The notes: generated by a model not told the origin, from the sequence alone. A stretch of 64,000 bases of DNA from Flectonema sp. DT1601 (GCA_964019425.1 OZ025860.1:62001-126000); one strand, 5' to 3'; shown: positions 34,164 through 45,438, numbered from the stretch's first letter. Made by a program: numbers and translations.

Positions 34164-35255
34164 TCAAACAGCTGTAGCGCGAGGCTTGAAGGTGGAACGA
34201 ATACCCTGAAAATTGTAAGTTGTGGCGGAATAAATATCTTTTGTTTGGTTATTTGTTTGAAAAGCTCTAGTCGCAGCAATAGTCGCCCAACTCTTTGGCG
34301 CTGCTTTTGCTGGAGTCTCTTGGACTACCGGTTTTGGTTCTTCCTTTACTTTTTCAACTTTTTGTGTCTCTCCTTTCGGAGCAGGTACAGGACTTGGGTA
34401 CGATTCTCTCAGTCCGACTTGTTTCGCACATGTGAAAATAACTTGAGGGGGATTGCCTCCCGGCCAGTACGGTACAATATTATCCAGTATCCCTTGGACT
34501 ATTGCTCCCTGACCTCTGTTTTTTTTTTTGATTTTTTTTTTTTTCTTGTAGAGACAAACACAAATCACAAAAAAAAACCCCAAAGACGCATACCGATAGT
34601 TAAAGCGAACATCAGAACCCTCAGCGTAGTAATTATTATCAACCGTATTACAATCAGTTAACAATGTTTTATAAATATCTGGTGATGTTGTAAAGAGACG
34701 AGTTTCATTAAGTGTTTTGACGTAGGCGTAGCTGTCCATGTGAGATGTAATGTCTTTCAAAATGTTATTAAATTCAACAAGTGACGCGTTAATGTCGTCG
34801 TTATTACGTTGAGGAGTTGATCTTCGAAGTGGAGCACCAAGAACGACAATACGAAGAGGTAAGACGTCGTCGTCTTTCATCATCATTTGATAATTCAGTT
34901 GAGCTAAGTGTTCACAAATTTGTAGAATACCATCTCTGACTTGTTCGCATCCATACTCCAGAATATCATTAGAACCCAGACCTAATACTACTGTGTGAGC
35001 ACTCTTTGAAAGCTCTACAACTTTTAAACAAGAAATCGTGTGGCCAATCCCATGCGTGTGCACGGCCTTTAAACCTGCTCCATCCAGCAGTTGTGCAAAC
35101 CTTCCTCCATTAACTAAACAATGATATGGTCCGTCACCAATACAAACAACTTTAGCGTCACCTACTCCTGACGCTGTGTAGTTCCCCTCCTCCTTCCACA
35201 CCCATCGTTCCCGTGCAGAATCAAACGTGCAAAGTTTCACATCGTCATGGCTCAT
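34164..35255 (-). CDS. SGNH/GDSL-hydrolase-like protein lacking catalytic residues (one intron)
   Basis: Exons 35255-34594 and 34515-34164 join in frame (phase 2) to give 337 aa. Removing the 78-bp intron also removes an otherwise odd Lys-rich poly-A segment. The fold looks like an SGNH hydrolase: VVCIGDG (36-42) at the first block, VLGLGSND (90-97) at the third block with its Asn, LRIVVLGAP strand (134-142), and SDVRFN (214-219) near the end of the domain. The nucleophile Ser of the GDS block is Gly42, and the DxxH block carries Arg217 where His is expected, so hydrolase activity is doubtful. The C-terminal 100 residues are Pro/Lys/Glu-rich and disordered, with PKSWATIA near the end. The family call is an inference from these blocks. 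Confidence 0.75.
   Translation of the reverse strand: MSHDDVKLCTFDSARERWVWKEEGNYTASGVGDAKVVCIGDGPYHCLVNGGRFAQLLDGAGLKAVHTHGIGHTISCLKVVELSKSAHTVVLGLGSNDILEYGCEQVRDGILQICEHLAQLNYQMMMKDDDVLPLRIVVLGAPLRRSTPQRNNDDINASLVEFNNILKDITSHMDSYAYVKTLNETRLFTTSPDIYKTLLTDCNTVDNNYYAEGSDVRFNYRYASLGFFFVICVCLYKKKKKIKKKNRGQGAIVQGILDNIVPYWPGGNPPQVIFTCAKQVGLRESYPSPVPAPKGETQKVEKVKEEPKPVVQETPAKAAPKSWATIAATRAFQTNNQTKDIYSATTYNFQGIRSTFKPRATAV
34516..34593 (-). other. Intron of the SGNH-like gene
   Basis: Donor GTATGC and acceptor AACAG on the minus strand, 78 bp, phase 2. It contains two long A/T runs. Splicing joins ...FNYR to GQGAIVQG and keeps the frame. Confidence 0.9.
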
Positions 35256-35690
35256 GTAACGGGAGTTGGTAAGAAAAAAAAAGTTTTTTTTTTTTTTGGA
35301 TGTGTTTCTGCGAAGTGAAAAACTTGATGAAGAAGAAAGAAAAGAAAACCGAGCAGGGTACCAAAGCTAACCTTCCTAACCCGCAGTACATATTACTTTT
35401 AGAGACAATAAGGATGTTTTAAGTTTCTACTAATCAAATCAACAATTCTGACTTAATAAAATTGCACGTTACATAGCGAATATTAAAAGAAATTTAAAGA
35501 ACTACGAGTCACTACATAACTACTTAATTTAGAGATCATTCTTGTTACCACGTCGAGGATATATTTCGAAATTGTAAGACGAACGACTTTCCAAATAAAA
35601 AAAAACTAAGCTTAAGCAAAACGTAAATATGTGTAATGAATAAAAATAACATCGCAGCTCAGAACGTTTCGCACTTAATAACAGGACAGT
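35256..35690. other. Intergenic
   Basis: About 435 bp, AT-rich. A T run near 35284-35297 lies just upstream of the SGNH-like gene. Nothing else is recognised. Confidence 0.5.
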
Positions 35691-37355
35691 TTATTGCCCC
35701 GTCTCTGTTAAATTTGTATCTTTCTGTACCCAAGGCACCGCATCGTCAAGGTTTAAATTTGGGAGAAAAAATTCCAATTTCCCATTTGGAATTTTTCCTA
35801 ACTTGTACTTGTGAGCAACCGCAATTAACGATCTGAAGATCGTTTTGTCGAGTCGCATGCTACATAGTTTCCAAAATTCTGGTTTCCCAGTTCCTTGATT
35901 TGTTTTCTTGCATTGTGAATGTTCAATTACATTACTAACATTTCTATCTAACCATCCCATATAATTAGTATGAGTGAGTCTTTGTAAGAGTCCGTAGGTA
36001 CCCTTTCCGCTATTAGCGACAATCATATTATTAGGTGAGTATATTTTGGAACTACTTCCTCCAGCGTACGGAAGCACTTCAATCCAAACCTTCCATTGAG
36101 GATAAGAAAATAGCATCCACGACATACTCGATCCGTGGATCTGAAGTACGATGTCAGAATGTTGAATTGCTGAGAATTGTTCTGACAAAGTCATCAGTTC
36201 AAGATACGCAGAAGAACATAATAATCCATCTTTAACACACCATTCTCTAACTTCAGGGAGGTTAACAAGTTTCCTAGTCTTTCTTTCAACTAATAGTATT
36301 CGCTGATTCGATCTTCCTCCTTCTTGTGATCGAAGTAAAGGATCACTTATCTTAAATCGCGATGATAATAATTTCGCAAGACGTTCACCCGGAGCTTCCT
36401 TTATTGTTGAGATGGAACCACGAGCCGTTTTGTAAACCTTTTCACCTCCCATATACCCATTTTTAAAACAAACTATTTCCCCTAAATCTCCTCCAAAGTC
36501 ACCCGTTGGAAACATTTCTCCCATCGCAGCATACATTCCAGTGAAGAAGTTTGGTTTATCGCGAATATGATGTTTTCCGTCACTCCAAGGATTTATAAAC
36601 AGAGTTCCAGCAGTTTTATATGTATCTTGTAATTTAAAGAATGCTCTGTAGATTACTAAATGAGCCCAAATTAAATGAAATAATGTATCAATACCATAAG
36701 AAGAAACGAGACCAACGTAAGCCCATTCTGATTCAGATGAGAGAATGTGACCTTGAAACGGAGATGGCTTTACCACCGGAGTATGTTTTCGATTTATTTC
36801 TAAATCGACAGGAACAGTTAATAAAGGAATGCCGTGAGATATCCAACCTGTTCCCTGTTGAAGACAAGTTGGTTCCATCCTAACAAGTCCTATTGAAGGA
36901 TACGTCACAGAGTGAGTTGAAATTACTTCTTTTTTTATTGCTCTGAATCGACTTAAGAACGGACCAGGATCGGCAGTTGGAATGTCTTCCCATTTAACTA
37001 ATTCCAACCAAGTACTATTACGAGGACTTTGAGTTAAACTATCAACCTGTTTATCAATAGCAGAGTAGTCAACAGTGCGTAAATCAATAGTAGTTAGGTT
37101 CACAGTACTCAGATTAACAGTAACAGTCAGCTGAGGGATTTCAGCTGGTGCTGATGTTGATACTTGTATTGCCGTCTGACTAAAGGTCGATGAAATCCGA
37201 ACAGTCGCACTAGATATAACTTCCCTTTTAAACGAAGCTTTCGCAACCCAAAACAAAATTCCCACGAATAAAGCTGTTATCAGACTCCGACTAGTAACGC
37301 ATTTAGACCTGCTGGACTCTTCGGGAGACAGCTTTCCATTTCCAACTTCTGGCAT
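35691..37355 (-). CDS. GT61-like glycosyltransferase, type II membrane protein
   Basis: A 554-aa protein whose N-terminus has one hydrophobic anchor (about residues 24-40) after a short polar tail, as in Golgi or ER type II glycosyltransferases. A Ser/Thr-rich stem follows (about 45-125). The catalytic part (about 200-500) has the marks of family GT61 (PF04577, which includes EOGT and plant xylosyltransferases): ILLVERKTRKLVN (near 350), the SEQFSAIQHSDIVLQIHGSSMSWMLF region corresponding to the HGAGL..LLF motif, and a C-terminal Trp-rich segment. It should transfer a sugar to glycoprotein or glycolipid; the acceptor cannot be told. No intron is seen. The next gene upstream in the window is also a glycosyltransferase, so this may be a small glycosylation cluster. 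Confidence 0.85.
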   Translation of the reverse strand: MPEVGNGKLSPEESSRSKCVTSRSLITALFVGILFWVAKASFKREVISSATVRISSTFSQTAIQVSTSAPAEIPQLTVTVNLSTVNLTTIDLRTVDYSAIDKQVDSLTQSPRNSTWLELVKWEDIPTADPGPFLSRFRAIKKEVISTHSVTYPSIGLVRMEPTCLQQGTGWISHGIPLLTVPVDLEINRKHTPVVKPSPFQGHILSSESEWAYVGLVSSYGIDTLFHLIWAHLVIYRAFFKLQDTYKTAGTLFINPWSDGKHHIRDKPNFFTGMYAAMGEMFPTGDFGGDLGEIVCFKNGYMGGEKVYKTARGSISTIKEAPGERLAKLLSSRFKISDPLLRSQEGGRSNQRILLVERKTRKLVNLPEVREWCVKDGLLCSSAYLELMTLSEQFSAIQHSDIVLQIHGSSMSWMLFSYPQWKVWIEVLPYAGGSSSKIYSPNNMIVANSGKGTYGLLQRLTHTNYMGWLDRNVSNVIEHSQCKKTNQGTGKPEFWKLCSMRLDKTIFRSLIAVAHKYKLGKIPNGKLEFFLPNLNLDDAVPWVQKDTNLTETGQ

Positions 37356-38391
37356 TCCCTAACCTGACAGAATTAAACTAGATGATGGAAAAAGTAATAA
37401 AGAAAATACGTAATCATTAATATTTCTTTTCATGTTAAGTTGACCTGTTATTAAGTTAAAATAAGAAAATTATTTTATAACTATCAGAAAGTCAACAAAG
37501 TAGAAGAAGAAGAACACCGAGGTTCCTTATTTTTTTACTAAAATAGTAATAAAGCACGACCACCGCTTCAGAATGCAGGAAAAAAAAGATGAGATTCGCG
37601 TATTCAACTAAAGTCCCATCCGATTTAATCCAGAAATTTTGTTTGTGTCACGAAACCGTGAACCGACTTAAACTGATAAAGCTAAAGGAGGTTTACGTGT
37701 GCTGCCTAACATTCTTTTTCGTTCTTACAATACTTGTTGAATACAAAAAAAAAAAAAAAAAAACGGGATAGCAATCACTTATTAAAACTTCGATTCCCGC
37801 ATGTAGATAATTTTCCGATACATACTAAATAGAAGTTGTAAAAAAAACAAAAGAACGTAGAAATGTCGAATAAGCATCGTGGGCGGGTGATGAAGTGCCA
37901 CTCGGCATTCGCTCTTTCGACAAGTTCACTGTCCAAATACTACTTGCAGAAATACGTAAAAAAAAAAGATAGAAATACAAAACTAGGAGAAGACTTCAGC
38001 TTGTCACCTACTAGTTTCCCTCTAAAGCCACTCACGAAGTCAATGAATGAAGTAATTCAAACCTCTCCCTGCAACATGTACACATCAGGATAAAGACAAA
38101 TCAAAGCATGAACACAATGGGTAACCGATTAAGGAAACTATTTTCTTCTTTGATGAATTGCCTTAAGGCAGAAAAGAAGAAAGAAAAGAGGAGAGCCGTG
38201 TCTCTCCGAAATGCTAAATAAAGACGATTCGTCCGTGCCTCGCAGAACAAAACAGAAAATATAGTTACAGAGAGCTCCAACGTACGCAAAAGAAAATAAC
38301 AAACAAGAAAAAAAAATAAAAAAAACAGCTAATTACATAAAGATTTTGATTCACAAAGTCTATTTCTACTAGTCAAGCACCCATCGCTTAA
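37356..38391. other. Intergenic
   Basis: About 1 kb between the two glycosyltransferase genes. A 76-codon plus-strand frame with an ATG at 37863 is present but has no recognisable features. A run of A at 37745-37763 is seen. Confidence 0.5.
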
Positions 38392-40788
38392 CTACCACAG
38401 ATATTTAGGTAAATTCCTTAAGGTCAAATCAGCTGTTTCATCTGCAGGTTTGTACTTGCACTGGCATTCCTTCGGAGCTCCGGGTGATGGATCTGTAAAA
38501 GGTCCTCCGGTGTTTACATTATTACATTTCGTGTTTTTTTCAATTCCCTCGAGATCAATTGTGTGCCACTTACCGGCAACCTGATTGATGTTGTTTTGTT
38601 TTATTGGTAATACGTAAAGATGTACTTCAGAGACTCTACATACCGCGTCCCCAAATCGAATATGCGTGCTGCAAACACAAACAGCGTTTTCCTTTCCGCA
38701 GGGTTTCCATCTGTCGGTGTCATTTTTATTTTTAGACCAAATAATCTTCCTTCCCATTTCTTCCATTTGACAACAATCTAACAATTCAACCTCAGCAATA
38801 CCTGGACTGTAGTAGCAGAGTTTCTTATTCAGATATGCGTCGTCTTGCTCATCGTATATTTCACGGCTGAAGTAAACCCCTTTACTCGCCCATTTCGATG
38901 CTCCGTTCAGTTCCTCCGGAAGATCTCCTCCAGTTGTAAAAGCCACTTGTTCTTTTGGATATTTCTCAGCCACAATGTCTAACCAAGGAGCAGTCTTTTC
39001 AGGTGTCGCGTATACAATCTGTTTGGGGGTGATTTTTTGGATGAAAAAAACTATTTCTCTAAAAAAGATAATAATAAAAACTCAAAAATAACATTAATAA
39101 CATACCACATCGAACCATTTCTCACGAAGACGTTGTTCGATTTGCCAGACTGAAACGGCAGATTCTTCTGGAAAATAGTTGTGAGCTCTATGATTGCCCC
39201 ATCCATTAACCCATCCGTAATAAGTTGATTTTGATAGTGTCGCATCGGAAGTCATGAGAGGTCGTTTCCTTCCATAAACACAATCACCTCTGTTGAAGAG
39301 TTTTCCCCAATGGCTTGCTTCTCCACCACTGCTGAGGTTGGCAGGGGTGACGATGTCCACAACTTCTTCGAGGTATCCTTTAACTTCTAAGTCTTTAAAT
39401 CCAGTCCAAAGAGCGTCACCCATAAAGTCATGATAACAATGATGGATGTACAACACTCTCTTTGGTCTTTCTAATCCACCTGAAGCATGCAATGCTTTTA
39501 ATACATACGAAGCCATCGCTTCTGATGTTAAATATCTCTTTGCATGATTGTGAATCTTCGCAGCGAGTTCATAGTACCGAGTCTTATTAAAGACTGAGTG
39601 GTCAATTGAGTAGCTTTCTTTGAACCAGAAGGCACCTCTTTTATCATTATTGAAATGAACTCCTGGGAGGTTCATTGCTTCTTCCACCAGCTTCTTTGGA
39701 AACCATGTCCTGTTGGTAGTGTTTTATGTGAAGTGTTTGAACAGATGAATAATTTAAATAAAGTAAAACAATACATACATTGTGTTAGCTGGTAATCTGT
39801 CAATATCTACGAAGTAAGGGATACAACCTGAAGCGAGGATTTCGTAGTGACGAAGACAGTCCCATCCTTTCTTCTTGCGAGTGACGCAGTAATAAGAATG
39901 TCTGTAGTTGTGAAAGTATCTAACGTCAGGTTCCTTACCTTCAACTGTACCAGATCTTTGAGAGTGAGTATAGGTGTGAGTGTTTCCCGGAATCAGATCC
40001 GCGAAGTCATTATCTTTCCAACCAACTGATGACGTAAACCTACCAGCTGGGATTGAGAATCCCATCGGCCAGATTTCAAAAGTATTTCCTGATCGAGTAT
40101 ACTTCACAGGACGCACCCACTCAACATGTTTCCTCGGCGGTTGTACTATTTCACGAGGAGTGTTGCAGTCGAGAGTTAATTTGTCTCCTAAAGAAGTATC
40201 AAATTTAACTATTTCTCTTTTTGGTTTTGCATCACAACGATAATCAATTAATAACTTACTATTACAAGCAGCAATGGGTTGATCTTCTGTTATTTTGAAG
40301 ACACAATTTTCTTTTCCAGAACAAGATTCAATAACACTGTTGGTGATATCAATAGCAGCAACAGCAGCCTTTTCTCTATGATTGAAAGTATGAATGTAAG
40401 TATCTTGTGCCATACGCTGAAGAGTTAGCTGAGCCCCTGCGCCATTAACGAGTGTTGGGCAATTGCAGACAATAGCTGCGGCAAGAACGTTAATTGTACC
40501 TCCGACATCTGATGGATCGGGTGTGTATATAATTACTTCTTGTTTGTCACTACCACTCTTTGATTGCAGTTGTCGTAGTTGAGTTTCTGCATCTCTCCGA
40601 CTCGCAGTTATTTCTTCTACTTTTTGAGCCAATCTCTCAATTTCTTTCTTCGCCGCAGTCAGCAGCTTATTCTCATCAAATTCTTGGCGGGTATGTAGAA
40701 ACGGCTGATCTGAAGGTGTTCGAACGTTAAAAACTAAGATTATCGGCAGCAGCAGTACCGGTAAAAGTATTAAATAGGTAATCCGCAT
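38392..40788 (-). CDS. Exostosin-like glycosyltransferase with lectin-like modules (two introns)
   Basis: Exons 40788-39779, 39709-39106 and 39018-38392 give 746 aa in frame. Residues 1-22 are a signal anchor (ITYLILLPVLLLPIILVF), followed by a coiled-coil stem (about 45-80). Next comes a Cys-rich module whose end, CSGKENCVFKI...C...LLIDYRC, matches the CxGKxxC...C...YxC signature of SUEL-type (rhamnose/galactose-binding) lectins. The transferase core has KKGWDCLRHYEILASGC, IPYF, LPANTM and FPKKLVEEA, the motif shared by exostosin-like GTs of protists and large DNA viruses. Near the C-terminus, CGKENAVCVC...FGDAVC...HLYV again looks lectin-like. It probably works in the secretory pathway. The start at 40788 is the first true ATG; the frame is open upstream only to a TTG. 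Confidence 0.85.
39019..39105 (-). other. Intron 2 of exostosin-like gene
   Basis: 87 bp, donor GTATGT, acceptor CCAAACAG, phase 0. Splicing joins ...EKWFDV to IVYATPEK. Confidence 0.9.
39710..39778 (-). other. Intron 1 of exostosin-like gene
   Basis: 69 bp, donor GTATGT, acceptor CCAACAG, phase 2. Splicing restores LPANTMTWFPKKLVEEA, the conserved family segment. Confidence 0.95.
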
Positions 40789-41160
40789 CTTAATATAAGC
40801 AATAACACATATAATGAAAGGACTGTTTTTTTTTAAAAATAAGAATAAGATCAAAGTAATTACAAATATAACTCACCAACTGTGAACGACCGCAATACAA
40901 ACAATGAAAAGCACAAAGTTCTTAACTAACGTAATAGTAACACGTGTGGGGTGTAATGTGCTCAAAAAATATCTTTTTTTTTTTTTTTTTTTTTTTTTTG
41001 AGAGGTGTGTAACAATAAATAGAACACGCTTTCATTCACAATCACAAAAGGTGAACCGTACGGTCGGTCTCTGAGTATGGTTTCCATACGAATATCACAT
41101 ACTCACTATAATGAGTAACCTCTAAAGTAATTACAAAACCAACTAAAGAGGAAGATTTGA
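40789..41160. other. Intergenic
   Basis: About 370 bp upstream of the exostosin-like gene. It contains a T run at 40974-40999 and no recognisable gene. Confidence 0.5.
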
Positions 41161-41568
41161 TTAATTACTTTCTCTTCTTCGATAGGTTTGCGAATTACGT
41201 TTCTGTACCTTCGATAATGGAACCTCCTCATCGTGTAAATCAATGGTGGAGAGTTCGTCATGTGTTCGAATACAATTTGATGCACAAAACGGAACCCACG
41301 ACAAGCAAGCCGTGCAGAGACAACATCCACACCCAACTCCACACATTACTTTTTCCATTTGTGGAACATCTCTGGTGGTGCATTTTGAATCGATTTCCCT
41401 ACCGATTGCCTTGTCAACAGACGTCTCTTTACCAACCTTTCCTAAATTATCTAACAAATCAAATCCTTGTGTTAGTATCTGTTGACATGTTATTCGTGTG
41501 TAATTCACTACTAATCTCCAAGGGTTTAGCAGAGCCTCAGATGTTTGAGTCCCACTTTCAGTCGGCAT
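41161..41568 (-). CDS. Small Cys-rich protein, unknown
   Basis: A 135-aa frame from the ATG at 41568. The first 80 residues are soluble and mixed in composition. Residues about 73-97 form a compact Cys cluster, CGVGCGCCLCTACL followed by FCASNC, with nine Cys in some 25 residues. Such a cluster could be palmitoylated, bind metal or be disulfide-bonded. The C-terminus is charged and basic (QTYRRRESN). There is no signal peptide and no recognised domain. The balanced composition and absence of homopolymer-derived stretches make it a plausible real gene on the same strand as its neighbours. A role is not predicted. Confidence 0.55.
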   Translation of the reverse strand: MPTESGTQTSEALLNPWRLVVNYTRITCQQILTQGFDLLDNLGKVGKETSVDKAIGREIDSKCTTRDVPQMEKVMCGVGCGCCLCTACLSWVPFCASNCIRTHDELSTIDLHDEEVPLSKVQKRNSQTYRRRESN

Positions 41569-42041
41569 TTTGCGATGTGAATCCCCTGCTGTGAAGCAAC
41601 TGGCAGTACTGTTTGAGCTACTTAGAAATGATATCTCGCAAAGCAACGTTCTTGTGAAGGAGATGCCACGTGGACAGTGGCGACTCTAACTAAAGTAATT
41701 TACAAAAAAAAAAAAAAAATGAATGAATGAACGTAAAGTAGTTCAACCAGAATATGTAAAACCTTATACAATAATAATAAGCACCTCATCATTGTAATAA
41801 AATCAATTGTGTTGCGAATGATTCTTTGATTAGAAGTGTGCGATGTAACCAAGTTTTTTTTTTATTTTTAATAAAATCTTTGAACGGAAAAAAAAAAAAG
41901 GAAAGGAGAAATAATCTAAAGTATGTCAAAGTAATATCTATAAAAGAAGAAGCCAACTCAGGCTAACAAATGTGACTGAAGGGTCTTTTTCCGGAAGGAA
42001 AATCCACTTTTGGTGATAGTAAGAAATGAAAGATAGAATGA
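41569..42041. other. Intergenic
   Basis: About 470 bp, AT-rich, with an A run near 41703-41719. Nothing else is recognised. Confidence 0.5.
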
Positions 42042-42929
42042 TCACCTGGAAGTACTAACGACGGAGTTAAAAGAATGTTTTTCATTAGGCCTCAGTAACA
42101 CAACATCAGCCCTAGATGATAAATAAGGACCAGCAGATGCCCCAGTTACTAAAGAACCTGAAGGGTATGCCGACTGTTGTTTTGTTGGTAACGTTGCAAA
42201 GCCTTGCTTAGTCATCCAGTTCTCTTGTTGTTGATCTGGTCTGTGGGAAAATCTTGTCGGGTCTTTCCAAGCACCCTCAGAGTAAAGTCCTGCTTGTCCC
42301 AGTTGTCTTGCTTTGCTGTGACCTGTTGAAATTGTGTTGTTTTCCCAAGACAGATTCCCACTTCCTTTTTCTAAGAATTGTTTATTAACGTCTTTCAATG
42401 CCTGTCTCCTTGACTGAAGCTCATCAAATTCCTGAGCAGTTAGAGAGATGCGAAGTTGGGTAACTGCCTTTCGAGGTTTCTGTTCGTGTTTTGCATTTTC
42501 AATAATTGGATCGATCGATCTCAGCATTCGTTTCAATTTCAATCTTTGATGTTCAACTACTGAAGCCTTCTCATGAAGATCATTATCACCGTAGAACTGC
42601 TCGAGTTGTTGTATTCTGTGAATTGTTGTTAAATATATTTTCTTTTTACAAAAAAAAAAAACCAAAAAAAAAAAAAAAAATTCAAACCTCTTTTCACAAG
42701 ACTTCACTAGATTCAATAGTAACCCAATTGGATCTGTTCCCTTGGGCGGAGCATCATCAGATTCAATCTGCTCCTTCAGTGACGTAACAATCGAAACGAC
42801 CTATTTTGTTATTAATAAACATACTAAGATTCATAGAGATAATTAACATGTATAAATAATAAATCACACCTCATCTGTTTGTGTAACAACTTCTAGTAAA
42901 CTCTCAAAGGATAGTTTTTTCCATCTCAT
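42042..42929 (-). CDS. Coiled-coil protein, unknown (two introns)
   Basis: Exons 42929-42870, 42800-42688 and 42615-42042 join in frame to give 248 aa. The introns are 69 bp (donor GTGTGA, acceptor AAATAG, phase 0) and 72 bp (donor GTTTGA, acceptor TTCACAG, phase 2), less canonical than elsewhere in the window. Removing the second also removes a poly-Phe/Lys stretch encoded by A/T runs. The N-terminal half is helical with heptads (LLEVVTQTDEVVSIV, then RIQQLEQFYG and the KLKRMLRSI region). The C-terminal half is Gln/Ser/Gly-rich and disordered. I recognise no family. The start ATG at 42929 is the most likely, but the frame is open for some 50 codons upstream and a CTAAACAG acceptor lies just before it, so a further 5' exon is possible. 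Confidence 0.7.
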
Positions 42930-45438
42930 ATTTTTATGTATTTCAGGGCTGTTTAGGATAATAGGAAAGGCTTTACATTTCTTGTCTCTCAAATGGAAGT
43001 AACATATTTTGACGTATCCTGTTGTAGTAATACCAATCATGTTGTGAATTACTAGATAAACATTCCAATGCACAACCCTCAAAGTGGAGTACTAGTCGGA
43101 AAATAAAAGGTCGAAAAGGTTTTTTTTTTTCGAACCAGCTTTTTTGTGAGATTCTCTTTTTTTTCGATTTTTTTTTTTCATTCCATTTTTTGGTTTTCTC
43201 TCCTGCGTATTTTTTTTTTTTTTTTTTTTCTTTCGTCGCAATTTCCGGCCTCACACCGTGCAATGATTAAAAAATACAACTGATGGAGTCCACAATACGC
43301 ACGCAGTCGCAAACACTTAAGTACGGATAAAGCAACAAAGCAACATGGCAGTATTCCATCTATTTTTTTTTTTTCTCCCTCCGAAAACTCAAAAAAAAAA
43401 AGAAATATATTTCAAAAAACAGGAAAAATATTCTGGAACAAAAAAAAAGAGGGGTAAAAAATGCTAAAAGAAAAATGCAAAAACTCACAGAGAAGTAAGG
43501 AACATTGCATGTCGGAGAATTGAAGAATCCCTGGGCAGAGTTTATCCATAGGATTCTTTATCGAAAAGCTTAACGTCTCTTCACTTATCTTCATTCAAGA
43601 AGACCGAAAACGCTGTGAAAAGGCAAAAGCTCGGAAATAAAGAAAAACAGGGGGTTAAAAAAAAACGAAGAGCACTTTTTGGGAAAGTTTTTTGGGAAAC
43701 AAAAAAAAAAAAAAAATGAAAAGTGGAAAAAAATTGGTAAAATAGCGGAAGCCAAGTAGTTTCCTGCCTCTGAAAACAAAAAAAATCGGGGGAAATCGGG
43801 TGTGAAACAAAAAAAAATAATAAAATTGTGAACACTCATTTCATGTCACTTCGTTTGCTCGGATTTGTCTTTCTGGGAGAACTGAGGAACAACAAACCTT
43901 CAACATTTCTTATAACTACGTGAAGCTGAGGCGTTTTCCAAGCCTGCGTTTATGTTTCATTCGCTCATTCTCCCCATTCGTTCCTTCCAATAAAGATGCT
44001 TTGTAATTTTCTTCTCTCATTATTTCTTTTATTCTCCTTACCATGTTGGTCGAATTTTTTCTTTTCATCTCTTTTATTATTTCTTTTTGTTTTGCTGGTT
44101 TTTCTTTTTTTTTTTTTTTTTTTGCCCCAAAAGGACGAAAGGCTCGCGAAGGTACCGTGAGGCATCATTCGACTGTGATCAACCAGTAGCCAACTGAAGT
44201 GGTACAGTCGAAGGTAGCTACACGTACAAGGGGAGGAAGAATACACTACAGATCATTATTGATCAATAAGAAAGAAGCTTCCACTTCCTCTTATTGTTTG
44301 CGAAATATCCGCGTTCACATTTTAATTCATTTCTTAACTGATGAAGGTGATCTCTCAACGAAGGACACAGAGAGAGAAAAAAAAAGAGGAAAACTACTAA
44401 ACCCATTCACTCTTTTTATATCTGTTTGTCTGCTTACTGGATTGTATACCTGACTACCTGTAAGGAATGAGTTCATTCTGAAAACAGTAATGTCGGCTGA
44501 AAAAGAAACGAAGAAAGACTCCTGATAACAGAGGTATCAGAGAGAGTGTAATCGCCGAGAAAGTTGAATAACAGAGTACCGGTAGTAGTTGATTATACAT
44601 TCAGTAATCAAAACAACTTATTTATCAATCGGTATAATTCAAAGGGAGTGACTGCTATGCAAACTTCAACTCCATGAGATGTCGCATGCAGTCACGAACG
44701 GTTCAACTCGCAAGCTCCTGACTCCCAAATTGAGAATCAGCCATTAAGGTTGACTAGTGCCACATCAACACTTTTCGATTGGAAATATTCCAAACTGAAA
44801 CGATTCACGATGTAAAAAAAAAGGAGAGTAAAATAAATTATTCCCCAATTGGGGGGATAAAGGCAACTCACCCTGGCGCTTATGAAGCACACTACGAATA
44901 ACCAGGATGAGAGATAATAAAAACACTAATCAACTACACTATTAGAGAAGTTGAACTTACTCTAAACTGACGAATGCTAAACAAGTTAAAAAAGTTATGC
45001 TTAACTCAACTTACCAAGCACAACTACAATAGCAAACAAAGTGGGGATACCTTGACTAATCTGAAAACAGAGAAAGAACAACAAATAAGGAGTCGGTGAA
45101 AAGAAAAAAACAGACATGATTTCATTGATCGCAGACAGAATCCTGTCGCACGGAGAAACAAGTCGTCATGACTATAAGTAATAACACCTTTTCAATCTGA
45201 ATACCGAGTACGTCGCCATAAAAAGAAAACTTGAAAAAAAAAAGTGTCTCTATTCTCTCCCGCAACAACACTTCATGAGGACTAAACAAAAAGAGCAACC
45301 AATCAGAAAATGACTAAAATGGTAATTAAAATTAAAAAAAAAAACATTATTTAATCAAAGAGACTAATAAAATCCAATTGAGATAAACTTCAAACAGAAA
45401 CCTTACAATGAATCAACAGTATTTCAACGAGTCATTAC
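42930..45438. other. Intergenic
   Basis: About 2.5 kb without a convincing gene. A/T runs around 43122-43230, 43696-43720 and 44107-44124 create false Lys- or Phe-rich frames. A possible folded element at 44644-44726 is listed separately. From about 44450 to 45440 homopolymers are fewer. Confidence 0.5.
44644..44726. other. Possible structured element (nested inverted repeats)
   Basis: GGGAGT (44644-44649) can pair with ACTCCC (44721-44726). Inside it, GACTGC plus ATGC (44650-44660, one bulged T) can pair with GCATGCAGTC (44684-44693). The length (83 nt) and the sequence GGTTCAACTC at 44700-44709 recall a tRNA. However, no standard D-arm, T-stem or anticodon arm can be drawn, so I do not call it a tRNA. 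It may be chance. Confidence 0.2.

Noticed and set aside
37863-38093. A plus-strand 76-codon frame starting with ATG between the glycosyltransferase genes
   Set aside because: It has no domain or homology recognised and a poly-Lys stretch from an A run. It is probably chance.
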